Source: Streptomyces sp. NBC_00569
Lineage (GTDB): Bacteria; Actinomycetota; Actinomycetes; Streptomycetales; Streptomycetaceae
Length of the DNA: 64,000 nucleotides
Assembly (NCBI RefSeq): GCF_036345255.1
Contig: NZ_CP107783.1
Span: 7,176,001 to 7,240,000 of the forward strand
Direction of reading: 5' to 3'
A program made the position numbers and the translations under genes. Shown piece by piece: positions 1 to 12,523 of the stretch; position 1 is the stretch's first letter; each line of letters begins with the position of its first letter. The notes beneath the pieces were generated by a model. That model was not told the origin of the DNA and ran no database searches. It saw only the letters and a list, made by a program, of their open reading frames with translations.

Positions 1-195
1 GCCGCGGACCCGGCCGCCGTGGCGCTCCGCGATCGCCTCCGGCGTCCAGCCCTCCACCGGGCCGCCGAGCGCGTCGCCCACCGCGGCGCCGAGCAGCGCT
101 CCGGTGGTGCGGTCCTCCAGGGAACGGGGGGTGAAGGGCGGAGTCGGGGTTCGCTTCGGGGTGGGTGCGGGTGTGGCCGTTGTGGGGGTGGTCAT
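1..195 (-). CDS. ADP-ribosylglycohydrolase family protein (partial, N-terminus only)
   Basis: Only the first 65 residues are inside the window; the rest lies left of base 1. After a Thr/Pro-rich leader the sequence reads GALLGAAVGDALGGPVEGW, the N-terminal signature of the DraG/ADP-ribosylglycohydrolase fold. These enzymes remove ADP-ribose from proteins or small molecules using two magnesium ions. The ATG overlaps the stop of the preceding gene by one base (TGATG), so the two are probably translated together. It is the third family member in a row in the same direction, behind the LacI-type regulator at 2924-3964. Family is clear; substrate unknown; catalytic residues cannot be checked because the gene is truncated. 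Confidence 0.8.
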   Translation of the reverse strand, partial: MTTPTTATPAPTPKRTPTPPFTPRSLEDRTTGALLGAAVGDALGGPVEGWTPEAIAERHGGRVRG

Positions 196-1394
196 CAGAG
201 GCCTTTCGGTGTGGTTGCTGCCCTGGTCAGGTTTGCCGCGACGGCCACGAGGTCCGTTCCCGCCAGGCGTGGCAGTGCGCAGCCCGCGAGCCTGCGGCAG
301 GCGTCCCGCCAGCTCGCCGGGAGCGTGTCGGCCCCGCCGATCGCTCCGGTCAGCGCGCCCGCCAGCGCCGGGGCCGAGTCCGCCACCCGCGAGAGGCACG
401 CCGCCGTGGGCAGCGCCTCCGTCACGTCGCCGCCGGCCGCGGTCGCCACGGCCAGGGCCACCGGGACCGTTTCCGCCGCCGCGATGCCGTAGCTGTAGAC
501 GTGGTCGACGATCTCGTGCTCCAGAACCGGGACCAGTGCGAACGCGTTTCCCGGCAGGCCGGGGCGGGCCGCGGTCGCCCTTCGCGCCAGGTCCACCGCG
601 TGCAGTGCGTTGCGGCGGATCTCGGTTCCCTCGGGGAGCTGGGCCAGCGCGGCGTCCACGCAGGCATCCACCGGTGCGCCGCCCAGCGCTGTCGCCACGG
701 CCGCCGCCATGGCTCTGGCGCCGTGCACACCGTCGCCGTCCTGGGTGTACCGGGCGTCGAACTCCGCGAGTTCCGCGGCGAGTTCGGGGGCACCGGGGTG
801 GACCACGGCCAGTACGGCCGCGCGTACGCAGGCCGCGTCGTCGAAGTAGTGCGGGTTGTCGTGTCCCGTGGCCGGAGGGCTCAGGCCCGCCGCCAGGTTG
901 CCCAGGCCCGCTCTTACGGAGATGCGGGCCCGCATCGGCATGCGCGCCGACTCGATCTCGTCCGCACGGGCCGTTGCCTCGGCCACCTCGGCGGCGAGGG
1001 TGTTCCAGGCGAGCGCGAGTGCCTTGCGTACCTGGTCGTCCGGGGGGAGGTTCGTGCTCTGGGCTCTCGCGCCGGTGGCGTTCAGGATCGAGGCCGCCGT
1101 GAACGCCGCCCATTCCGCGTCGTCCGACGGGCCCAGGCGGAGGGGTTCCGGGGGCTGGTTGAGCGCGATCGGTACGGGGAGCGTCGTCGTCGCGTTCTGC
1201 TCCGCGAACGTGTCCAGTTCTCGGGTCAGGCGGCGGGTCCAGTCGGGGAGGCGGGCTGCGCGGTGTCGGCCTGAGGGCCAGCCTGCGGCGTCGCCTGCGG
1301 CGATGCCGAGCAGCAGGCCCTCGATTCGGCGGGGGGTGGTGGGGGTTGCCGTGGCGCGGGGTTTCGTTTCGGGTGTGACCGTGGGGGGCGTCAT
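195..1394 (-). CDS. ADP-ribosylglycohydrolase-like protein with degenerate metal site
   Basis: 399 residues. The N-terminal family signature is present (GLLLGIAAGDAAGWPSG). The first metal motif, normally GTDDT, reads PSDDAEW: both Asp remain but the Thr is Ala. The C-terminal motif, which reads NMGRDADTTAAVAGA in the neighbour at 1780-2889, is here CLSRVADSAPALAGA, so the first Asp is Val and the Thr is Ser. The protein may bind ADP-ribose-like ligands without efficient hydrolysis, or have altered activity; that is inference. The ATG at 1394 has GAGAGG upstream, and the stop overlaps the next gene's start. It is probably transcribed with its two paralogues under the LacI regulator, though a 385-base gap precedes it and an internal promoter is possible. 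Confidence 0.75.
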   Translation of the reverse strand: MTPPTVTPETKPRATATPTTPRRIEGLLLGIAAGDAAGWPSGRHRAARLPDWTRRLTRELDTFAEQNATTTLPVPIALNQPPEPLRLGPSDDAEWAAFTAASILNATGARAQSTNLPPDDQVRKALALAWNTLAAEVAEATARADEIESARMPMRARISVRAGLGNLAAGLSPPATGHDNPHYFDDAACVRAAVLAVVHPGAPELAAELAEFDARYTQDGDGVHGARAMAAAVATALGGAPVDACVDAALAQLPEGTEIRRNALHAVDLARRATAARPGLPGNAFALVPVLEHEIVDHVYSYGIAAAETVPVALAVATAAGGDVTEALPTAACLSRVADSAPALAGALTGAIGGADTLPASWRDACRRLAGCALPRLAGTDLVAVAANLTRAATTPKGL

Positions 1395-1522
1395 GGGGTG
1401 CGGGCCTCTCCGGTGCGGGTGCTCCTTGGCGGGTGTGGGTGCGGGTGCGGGTGCGGGGGCCGGGCGGTCCTTGGTGGGTGTGGGCTTGTGCTCGGCTTGT
1501 GGCTCGCGTTTGTTGTGGGTGC

Positions 1523-1626
1523 GGGGCCGGTCCGGTATGTCCGTCCTCGCTTGGATGGTTCGGCGTTGGATTTCGTGGGCGTCAGTTGTGTGTGCCGGCT
1601 CCGGGCGGACATACCGGCCCGGCCCC
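1523..1626. repeat. Imperfect 21-bp inverted repeat
   Basis: The left arm at 1523-1543 contains GGTCCGGTATGTCCG; the right arm at 1606-1626 contains CGGACATACCGGCCC. They pair in 20 of 21 positions around a 62-base spacer. The RNA could form a long hairpin that terminates or attenuates transcription coming from 1780-2889, or the arms could be remnants of a small mobile element. No transposase or target duplication was seen. Confidence 0.6.
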
Positions 1627-1730
1627 TTCTGTTCGGTCGCGGGTGCGGCAGGGGTGGTTGCTGGTGTGCTGGGTGTGTCGGCTTCGGGTGGGGATCGGTT
1701 TGGCTCTTTCTGTTCGGTCGCGGGTGCGGC
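1627..1730. repeat. Exact 23-bp direct repeat, two copies 81 bp apart
   Basis: Copies lie at 1627-1649 and 1708-1730 and share TTCTGTTCGGTCGCGGGTGC plus three more identical bases. They are in the non-coding gap between two paralogous genes, immediately beside the right arm of the inverted repeat. Function unknown; they may mark a local duplication. Confidence 0.6.
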
Positions 1731-1779
1731 TGGATTGGGGGTGGGGGCCTCAGCCTGTGTACGTGGGTGGGTGCGGGAG

Positions 1780-2889
1780 TCACGGTGTGGTCCCCGCCGG
1801 GGGGTCGGGGTGTAGCGGAGGTTTGGGGGTCAAGGTGTTGGCGATGTCCAGGATGTGACGGCCTGTCATTGACGGGAGGCAGTTGCCTCGGACCGGGCCG
1901 ATCGTCGTCGCCCAGTCGGCGGGGATCGCGCGTTCGCCGCGTAGCGCGCCGGCCAGGGCACCGGCCACCGCGGCCGTCGTGTCCGCGTCGCGGCCCATGT
2001 TCACCGCCATCAGGACCGACTCCCTGAACTCGCCCCGGGCCGCGGCGAACGCGCCGAACGCCAGGCCCACCGCCTCGGGGGCCAGGTCCGGCCAGGGGTA
2101 GCCGCCGATCACCACGGCCCGGCGTACCTCTCGTTCCATGGAGAGCTGGGTGCCGTCGGGGTCGCGGCGGGCGCTGCGGGCCGCCGCCACCGCGCGGTGC
2201 AGCGAGCGTGCTGTCCAGGAGTCCTCGGGGATCGCGGACAGGGCTGCCTGGACCACCGTGTCCGGGTTGTGGCTCACCATCGCCGCCGCGACCCCGGCCG
2301 CCACCGCCCGGCCTCCGAGGATGCCCTCCCCGTCGTGCGACACCGAGCCGTCCACCGTGACGAGGCGTGCCGCCTCCGCCGGACGGCCCGCCGCGTACAC
2401 CCCGAACGGCGCCGCCCGCATGGCGAGTCCGTCGCTCCACGCATGGCGGTGCTGCGCCGAGATGGGTGCCGCAAGTCCCCGGCGCAGGTTCTCCAGGGTT
2501 CCTCTCTCGCTGAAGCCCGCGCCCCGGAACGGGCCCTCGTCGAGGTCGGCGATCCAGGTGTGCCAGGCCGCCTCGACATGCCCCACGGTGAGCGCCGAAC
2601 CGTGGTCCGCGAGCAGCAGGCCCGAGAAGATCGCGTACTCGGTGTCGTCCGTGCCCGCCGGGTCCGGCGAGACGAACCCCTCGATACGGCCCCATCGTTC
2701 GCGGATCTGCGACGGCTTCATGTTCTCGGCGGGCGCGCCGAGTGCGTCGCCCACCGCGAGGCCGAGCAGGGCTCCCCGGGCACGGTCCCGCAGGGAGATC
2801 GCGGCCGGCGGCCGGCGGTGCGGGACCGTGCCGAGCCTTCGGGGACCTTCCGCGCCCGGCGACGGGTCGGGGTCGAGGCCGACGCTCAT
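1780..2889 (-). CDS. ADP-ribosylglycohydrolase family protein
   Basis: 369 residues with the complete family signature: GALLGLAVGDALGAPAENM near residue 40, the first metal motif PAGTDDTEYA and the C-terminal NMGRDADTTAAVAGALAGA, whose Asp residues bind the dinuclear magnesium centre. It should therefore be a catalytically competent (ADP-ribosyl)hydrolase or a related hydrolase of an ADP-ribose-like or nucleoside substrate. The gene starts 35 bases after the end of the LacI regulator gene on the same strand and is probably its first target. Control by a sugar-responsive LacI-family protein suggests a small-molecule substrate rather than protein ADP-ribosylation, but that is inference. Confidence 0.85.
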   Translation of the reverse strand: MSVGLDPDPSPGAEGPRRLGTVPHRRPPAAISLRDRARGALLGLAVGDALGAPAENMKPSQIRERWGRIEGFVSPDPAGTDDTEYAIFSGLLLADHGSALTVGHVEAAWHTWIADLDEGPFRGAGFSERGTLENLRRGLAAPISAQHRHAWSDGLAMRAAPFGVYAAGRPAEAARLVTVDGSVSHDGEGILGGRAVAAGVAAAMVSHNPDTVVQAALSAIPEDSWTARSLHRAVAAARSARRDPDGTQLSMEREVRRAVVIGGYPWPDLAPEAVGLAFGAFAAARGEFRESVLMAVNMGRDADTTAAVAGALAGALRGERAIPADWATTIGPVRGNCLPSMTGRHILDIANTLTPKPPLHPDPPAGTTP

Positions 2890-2923
2890 GGCGTGTTCGG
2901 GCTCTGCGAGGTGCGGTGGGCAC

Positions 2924-3964
2924 TCATGTGGACCTCGTGTTCTCGGTCGGCGGTGCTGTGGATGCGCGGACCACCAGGCGCGGTGGGGCCGTGGCCGTGG
3001 TGCCGCGGGGGACCGGGGCCGTGCCGTCCAGGCGTTCCAGCAGGAGTTCGGCCGCGCGCCGCCCGCGTTCTGCCGAGCCCAGGTCGACGCTGGTCAGCGG
3101 GGGCCACACGGAGCGGGCGAGCACGCTGTCGTCCATCCCCGCGACCGCGACGTCCTGCGGTATGCGCAGGCCTCGCGCGTGCAGTGCGCGGGCCGTGCCC
3201 AGCGCCAGCCGGTCGTTGGCGCAGAACACGGCGTCGGGCCGCCGGCCGAGCAGTTCTGCGGCGGCCCGGGCGCCCGCCTCGATGCCGAAGCCGGTCTCGG
3301 CGACCAGCGCGTCGTCGTACACGAGTCCGCACTCGGCGAGAGCCGCGCGGTAGCCCTCCTCGCGGTTGCGGCCGGGGACTGTGTCGGAGGGACCGTTGAT
3401 GAACGCGATGCGGCGGCAGCCGGTGTCGTGCAGATGGCGTACGGCGAGGGCCGCGCCCGTCACCGAGTCGGCGCGGACACTGTCCACGGGCACCCCGGAC
3501 GGCAGGGAGCCCATGACCACGACGGGGCCCGCCGCGCAGGTCAGCGCCTCGATGTGGTCGTCGGTGATGCGGATGGGGCAGATGATCAGGCCGTCGCTGG
3601 TGCGGTCGCCGAGGCTGCGCAGGACGGCGAGTTCGTCGTCGACGGCCGCGTCCGTGGAGTGCAGGAGCAGGCGGTAGCCCGCTGTTTTGGTGACGCTCTG
3701 GACGGCGCGGACCATCGCCACGTAGGCGGGGTTGCCGATGTCGGGCAGCGCGAAGGTGAGCTGCCGGGTCCTGCCGTCCTTGAGCGAGCGGGCCACGGCG
3801 TTGGGTACGTAGCCGAGGTCCGACGCGGCACGCTCCACCCGCTCGACGGTCTCCCGCCGTGCGCCCAGGCCGTTGAGGACACGGGAGACCGAGGCGATGG
3901 AGACCCCGGCCTGCCGCGCGATCGACACGATCGTCGGCTGGCCGCCGCCCGGCACCGGAGACAT
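2924..3964 (-). CDS. LacI/GalR family transcriptional regulator
   Basis: 346 residues from the ATG at 3964, chosen because AGGAG lies seven bases upstream; a GTG at 3979 would add five residues. The N-terminal helix-turn-helix reads IVSIARQAGVSIASVSRVLN and the hinge region LGYVPNAVARSLK, both classical LacI signatures. A periplasmic-binding-protein-like ligand domain follows (residues about 65-340), including the usual DAVFCANDRLALG stretch. It heads a probable operon with three ADP-ribosylglycohydrolase-family genes. A near-perfect LacI-type operator (3986-3999) lies just upstream of the start, pointing to autoregulation and control of the operon. Effector unknown; a sugar, nucleoside or derivative is the family norm. 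Confidence 0.9.
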   Translation of the reverse strand: MSPVPGGGQPTIVSIARQAGVSIASVSRVLNGLGARRETVERVERAASDLGYVPNAVARSLKDGRTRQLTFALPDIGNPAYVAMVRAVQSVTKTAGYRLLLHSTDAAVDDELAVLRSLGDRTSDGLIICPIRITDDHIEALTCAAGPVVVMGSLPSGVPVDSVRADSVTGAALAVRHLHDTGCRRIAFINGPSDTVPGRNREEGYRAALAECGLVYDDALVAETGFGIEAGARAAAELLGRRPDAVFCANDRLALGTARALHARGLRIPQDVAVAGMDDSVLARSVWPPLTSVDLGSAERGRRAAELLLERLDGTAPVPRGTTATAPPRLVVRASTAPPTENTRST

Positions 3965-3985
3965 GGGGTCGCTCCTCACCGCAGT

Positions 3986-3999
3986 TGGAAACGTTTACA
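3986..3999. promoter_or_regulatory. Putative LacI-family operator
   Basis: TGGAAACGTTTACA lies 22 bases upstream of the regulator's ATG. Its core AAACGTTT is a perfect palindrome with the central CG typical of LacI/GalR operators. Its position over the 5' leader or promoter fits negative autoregulation. No experimental support. Confidence 0.7.
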
Positions 4000-4237
4000 G
4001 GTGTTGCGGCGATGTTTCCCCCGTCCGTCAACGCTCAGATCATGTGATCCATCTCTCGGGTGACGGTGAGGGCCGTTCGAGCGAGTGGGCAAAGCGGTCG
4101 AAAGCGCTGGTAAGTACGGCCTTCCTTGCTGGCGGGGGCCCGAATCCGTGCGTACTTTCGATGCTGTTGAGGGGGGAGTCCGGGCCCGTGGGAACGCTGC
4201 GTGGCATGGGCTCCGTACGAGAGGAGCACTGGGCGGA

Positions 4238-4969
4238 ATGGCCATCATCGAGACCGAAGCGACGCTGCACGACGCGCACCGTGACAACCACACGCACCGC
4301 GACGTCAACGGTGGCTGGCTGCGCCCCGCGGTGTTCGGCGCGATGGACGGACTCGTCTCGAACCTGGCCCTGATGACCGGTGTCGCGGGCGGCGCCGTGT
4401 CGCAGCAGACGATCATCATCACCGGGCTCTCCGGCCTCGCCGCCGGCGCCTTCTCGATGGCCGCCGGCGAGTACACCTCCGTCGCCTCCCAGCGTGAGCT
4501 GGTCGAGGCCGAACTCGACGTCGAGCGGCGGGAGTTGAGGAAGCATCCGGCGGACGAGGAGCGGGAGCTCGCCGACCTCTACATGTCGCGTGGCGTGGAG
4601 CCCGACCTCGCCCGGGAAGTCGCGCGCCAGCTGTCGAAGGACCCCGAGCAGGCCCTCGAGATCCACGCGCGCGAGGAGCTGGGCATCGACCCGGGCGACC
4701 TGCCGTCGCCGACCGTCGCCGCCGTCTCCTCCTTCGGGTCCTTCGCGCTCGGCGCCCTGCTTCCGCTGCTGCCCTATCTGCTCGGTGCGAGCGCCCTGTG
4801 GCCCGCGGTCCTGCTCGCGCTCGTCGGGCTCTTCGCCTGCGGGGCCATCGTGGCCAAGGTGACGGCGCGGTCCTGGTGGTTCAGCGGGGTACGCCAGCTG
4901 GCTCTCGGTGGTGCCGCGGCGGGTGTGACGTATCTCCTGGGCAGCCTGTTCGGTACGGCCGTAGGATGA
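4238..4969 (+). CDS. VIT1/CCC1 family membrane protein (iron/manganese transporter-like)
   Basis: 243 residues from the ATG at 4238 (GAGGAG 11 bases upstream). The N-terminus RPAVFGAMDGLVSNLALMTGVAGG and the following GLAAGAFSMAAGEYTSVASQRE are the transmembrane helix 1-2 signature of the vacuolar iron transporter/CCC1 family, which moves Fe(II) or Mn(II). A charged, cytosolic helical stretch (about residues 85-150) is followed by three more hydrophobic segments. It is transcribed divergently from the LacI regulator and lies upstream of gltB. Metal specificity cannot be read from sequence. Confidence 0.85.
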   Translation: MAIIETEATLHDAHRDNHTHRDVNGGWLRPAVFGAMDGLVSNLALMTGVAGGAVSQQTIIITGLSGLAAGAFSMAAGEYTSVASQRELVEAELDVERRELRKHPADEERELADLYMSRGVEPDLAREVARQLSKDPEQALEIHAREELGIDPGDLPSPTVAAVSSFGSFALGALLPLLPYLLGASALWPAVLLALVGLFACGAIVAKVTARSWWFSGVRQLALGGAAAGVTYLLGSLFGTAVG

Positions 4970-4984
4970 CGCCCCGGTGATGGC

Positions 4985-5002
4985 TATACGGGTCTCCGTA
5001 TA
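4985..5002. promoter_or_regulatory. Perfect 7+7 inverted repeat after the VIT1-like gene
   Basis: TATACGG and CCGTATA flank the four-base loop GTCT, starting 15 bases after the transporter stop. It lacks a T-run, so it is either a weak hairpin terminator or a protein-binding palindrome. The AT-rich arms stand out in this GC-rich sequence. Confidence 0.4.
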
Positions 5003-5227
5003 AGTAGCCGTTACTTGGCGGTTTCGATTGCTTAACGGCGGGGCATGAGCCGTAAGCGCTGCGGGCAACGACGCTCGCCTCGCTCATGGACCCGCGGGCA
5101 TCGATCTGGCCGTGCAGGTCCCTCGCGTCGCCGCCACCGTTCCGTCACCGGGAGCGGTACCGTCACCGCGACCGCGGTGTCCGCATGTTGGAACGCAGTA
5201 TCCGGTTCCCGAGATCTGCTCCACCAT

Positions 5228-5243
5228 GTAATCTGCACGAAAT
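5228..5243 (+). promoter_or_regulatory. Possible GlnR binding site upstream of gltB
   Basis: The sequence GTAAT, six bases, GAAAT matches 8 of 10 positions of the actinobacterial GlnR half-box pair gTnAC-n6-GaAAC, counting the n position as free. It lies 76 bases before the gltB start. A nitrogen-responsive site before glutamate synthase makes sense, but the site is short and GlnR control of gltB differs among actinomycetes, so this is tentative. Confidence 0.3.
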
Positions 5244-5318
5244 TTGCACCCCAGCAGAGGGCCAACGTCGTCCCTCGGCAGATGTCATATGCCACGAAAA
5301 ACGACGACGGGAGAGCCG

Positions 5319-9906
<4,588 letters not shown>

Positions 9907-9914
<8 letters not shown>

Positions 9915-11367
9915 TCCCAAGGGCTTTCTCAACCATGGCCGCGAGGTCGCCAAGACCCGTCCGGTCGGCGAGCGCGTGCGGGACTGGAACGAGGTCTACG
10001 TTCCCGGCTCCCTGCTCCCCATCATCAGCAAGCAGGCCGGCCGCTGCATGGACTGCGGCATCCCGTTCTGCCACAACGGCTGCCCCCTCGGGAACCTGAT
10101 CCCCGAGTGGAACGACTACGCGTACCGCGAGGACTGGTCGGCGGCGCAGGAGCGGCTGCACGCCACCAACAACTTCCCGGAGTTCACCGGCCGCCTCTGC
10201 CCGGCGCCCTGTGAGTCGGCGTGCGTGCTCGGCATCAACCAGCCGGCCGTCACCATCAAGAACGTCGAGGTCTCGATCATCGACCAGGCGTGGGACCGCG
10301 GCGACGTCGCGCCCCAGGCCCCGGAGCGCCTCTCCGGCAAGACCGTCGCCGTCATCGGCTCGGGCCCGGCGGGCCTCGCCGCCGCCCAGCAGCTGACGCG
10401 GGCCGGCCACACGGTCGCCGTCTACGAGCGCGCCGACCGCATCGGCGGCCTGCTCCGCTACGGCATCCCCGAGTTCAAGATGGAGAAGCGCCACATCAAC
10501 CGCCGCATCGAGCAGATGCGCGCGGAGGGCACCAAGTTCCGTACGGGCGTGGAGATCGGCCGCGACATAGACGCCGCGAAGCTGCGCAAGCGCTACGACG
10601 CCGTGGTCATCGCCGCCGGTGCCACGACCGCCCGTGACCTGCCGGTCCCGGGGCGTGAACTCAAGGGTGTCTACCAGGCGATGGAGTACCTGCCCCTGGC
10701 CAACAAGGTCCAGGAGGGCGACTACGTCACCACGCCCGTCTCCGCCGAGGGCAAGCACGTCGTCGTCATCGGCGGCGGCGACACCGGCGCGGACTGCGTG
10801 GGCACCGCCCACCGCCAGGGCGCGGCCTCGGTCACGCAGCTGGAGATCATGCCGCGTCCGGGCGAGGACCGGAACGCGGGCCAGCCCTGGCCGACGTTCC
10901 CCATGCTCTACAAGGTGACGTCCGCGCACGAGGAGGGCGGCGAGCGGGTCTACTCCGTCTCGACCACCCACTTCGAGGGCGACGAGGACGGCAACGTCCA
11001 GTACCTGCACCTCGCCGAGGTGGAGTTCATCGACGGCAAGCTGACGCAGAAGCCGGGCACGGAGCGCAAGATCCCCGCCCAGCTGGTCACGCTCGCGATG
11101 GGCTTCACGGGCACGGACCAGGACAACGGCCTCGTCTCCCAGTTCGCCCTGGACCTCGACGCGCGTGGCAACGTGGCGCGTGACGACGAGTTCCAGACCA
11201 ACGTCCCCGGCGTCTTCGTCGCCGGTGACGCGGGCCGCGGTCAGTCGCTCATCGTGTGGGCCATCGCGGAGGGCCGCTCGGCCGCCCGCGGGGTCGACCG
11301 CTTCCTCACAGGGGCCAGCGAACTGCCGGCCCCGATCCGCCCGACGGACCGCTCCCTGACCGTCTGA
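9907..11367 (+). CDS. gltD: Glutamate synthase (NADPH) small subunit
   Basis: 486 residues. N-terminal Cys motifs [17 protein letters not shown] and [12 protein letters not shown] bind the two 4Fe-4S clusters. The FAD-binding fingerprint [13 protein letters not shown] lies near residue 155 and the NADPH-binding [11 protein letters not shown] near residue 290. The protein passes electrons from NADPH to GltB for glutamate formation. The ATG overlaps the end of gltB by eight bases. Length and domain order are standard for the family. Confidence 0.97.
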
Positions 11368-11510
11368 CCGACGCGACGGCGGCCTGAGGGCCCCTCAAAA
11401 GACGTCCCGTACAACGGCGTACGGAACTGAGCGCGACGCTCGCCCGAACTGTCCCCGACCGGACGCCTGGGCGGGCGTCGCGGTGCGTCGGCCCCAGCCG
11501 GGCCGGTCAC

Positions 11511-12503
11511 TCACTGAGTGACGAGCCGGAGCGGATGGTGCGGGTCGCGGGGGCACACGGCGATGGTCAGGCGGCCGCGGCCGGGGGAGACCTGGGTGGG
11601 CGCGTTGGCCCGCATCGTGTCCGGGTCCGGGCGGTCCTCGACGGGAATCCAGCTGGTCGTACTGGGGTCCCATTCCCTTTCGTCCGCTGTGAGGAGCGGA
11701 CGGAGTTCGGTTCCGCAGGCGGAGCAGTTCAGGGGCGCCGGGGCGGTGAGGTTCCAGGCGATGTAGCCGCCGACCTTCCACCCCGGAGCCGTGGACAGAT
11801 CCGAGACGTACCGGTCGCCCGCATCCTCCGGTCCTTCCCAGGCGGCGATGCGTTCCTGCAGGGCAGGGTCGAGGGACATGAAGTACGGATGCTCGATGAC
11901 CTCTTCGGGGAACAGGACACAGGCCGAGGGCACGAGTTCCTCACGGCCTACGACACCGGGTGCCGGTCGCTGATCCAGCATCTCGGTCACGTCCCGGGAC
12001 CGCCGCCGTCGCAGTTGCACATGGGGTTCGTGACGGCTCTCGCCGTGCCTCTCGAAACCGCACCAGAAGACCTGGAGCAGGTCCCCTCCATCCGTGTGGG
12101 GCAGGCCGGGAACGTCGTGGTGGTACAGCTGTGCCACCGCGATCATCGGGATGGGGTCCGTGTCGGCAAGCTGCGGGGCGTGCCGGCCTCGTTCGAAACC
12201 GGCCAGCACCTCGCGCTCCTCACTGTTCGGCCCGTTCCGTGGATCGCGCCGCCACGCCCGCTCAAGGATCTCGCGTTCGCGCAGCACATCGGAGTAGCGG
12301 TAGCCGCTGCCGCGCTTGTGCGGGATCGTGCAGACCGGCCAGGGCTCGTCGCGCGGCCACAGCATCGGACCGCCGACGGAACTCTCGTGCACCGTGGGGG
12401 TGCCGGGGCGAGGATGGAGCCGGGTTGTGGCACGACGCATCGTGGCCAGCTCGGGGAAGGCCGCTTCGACGTCGACCGGACGGGGCGGGGTGGTGCGCGG
12501 CAT
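11511..12503 (-). CDS. DUF1963/YwqG-like cytosolic protein
   Basis: 330 residues from the ATG at 12503. Features resembling DUF1963/YwqG-type proteins are GGPMLWPRDEPWPVC near residue 50, IPMIAVAQLYHHDVPGL and DLLQVFWCGFE near the middle, and KVGGYIAWNL towards the C-terminus, followed by a CSACGTEL knuckle. No signal peptide or catalytic motif is apparent, and function is unknown in this family. It runs convergently to gltD and lies 20 bases downstream of the chitosanase gene on the same strand, so the two could share a transcript. Family assignment is by pattern recall. Confidence 0.6.
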   Translation of the reverse strand: MPRTTPPRPVDVEAAFPELATMRRATTRLHPRPGTPTVHESSVGGPMLWPRDEPWPVCTIPHKRGSGYRYSDVLREREILERAWRRDPRNGPNSEEREVLAGFERGRHAPQLADTDPIPMIAVAQLYHHDVPGLPHTDGGDLLQVFWCGFERHGESRHEPHVQLRRRRSRDVTEMLDQRPAPGVVGREELVPSACVLFPEEVIEHPYFMSLDPALQERIAAWEGPEDAGDRYVSDLSTAPGWKVGGYIAWNLTAPAPLNCSACGTELRPLLTADEREWDPSTTSWIPVEDRPDPDTMRANAPTQVSPGRGRLTIAVCPRDPHHPLRLVTQ

Positions 12504-12523
12504 GAGCCAGGACTCCTGGGCGG

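Larger units (their letters stand above)
1395..1779. other. 385-base non-coding gap with inverted and direct repeats
   Basis: This gap between two ADP-ribosylglycohydrolase genes has no convincing gene. An open frame runs through it on the minus strand, but its translation is low-complexity Pro/His/Arg sequence without family features. It contains a 21-base inverted repeat (arms 1523-1543 and 1606-1626, one mismatch, 62-base spacer) and a 23-base direct repeat (1627-1649 and 1708-1730, identical). The plus strand is unusually rich in G and T compared with flanking coding DNA. Confidence 0.6.
4970..5318. other. 349-base gap before gltB with a small dyad and a possible GlnR-like site
   Basis: No gene is supported here. 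Directly after the transporter stop is the dyad TATACGG-gtct-CCGTATA (4985-5002), inside a longer imperfect pairing GGCTA...TAGCC, which could be a weak terminator or an operator. Nearer gltB, 5228-5243 reads GTAAT-ctgcac-GAAAT, resembling a GlnR a-site/b-site pair (gTnAC-n6-GaAAC). The gltB promoter should lie in the right half, but no unambiguous -35/-10 pair was found. Confidence 0.5.

Noticed and set aside
1391..2923. Minus-strand open frame covering the 385-base gap and running through the ADP-ribosylglycohydrolase gene out of frame
   Set aside because: The translation is Pro/Arg/His-rich without domains, and it conflicts with the clear frame at 1780-2889.
2888..2927. Tiny frame of 13 codons starting in the stop of the LacI gene
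   Set aside because: Too short and without any recognisable feature; more likely chance overlap (ATGA) in the spacer before the next gene.
4038..4049. GATCA-tg-TGATC inverted repeat upstream of the VIT1-like gene
   Set aside because: Five-base arms are too short to call an operator without a second copy or a candidate regulator.
11385..11424. Terminator after gltD
   Set aside because: Only short stems are seen (a 13-base near-palindrome at 11385-11397 and a 6-base stem at 11407-11424), too weak to call, though termination somewhere here is expected.
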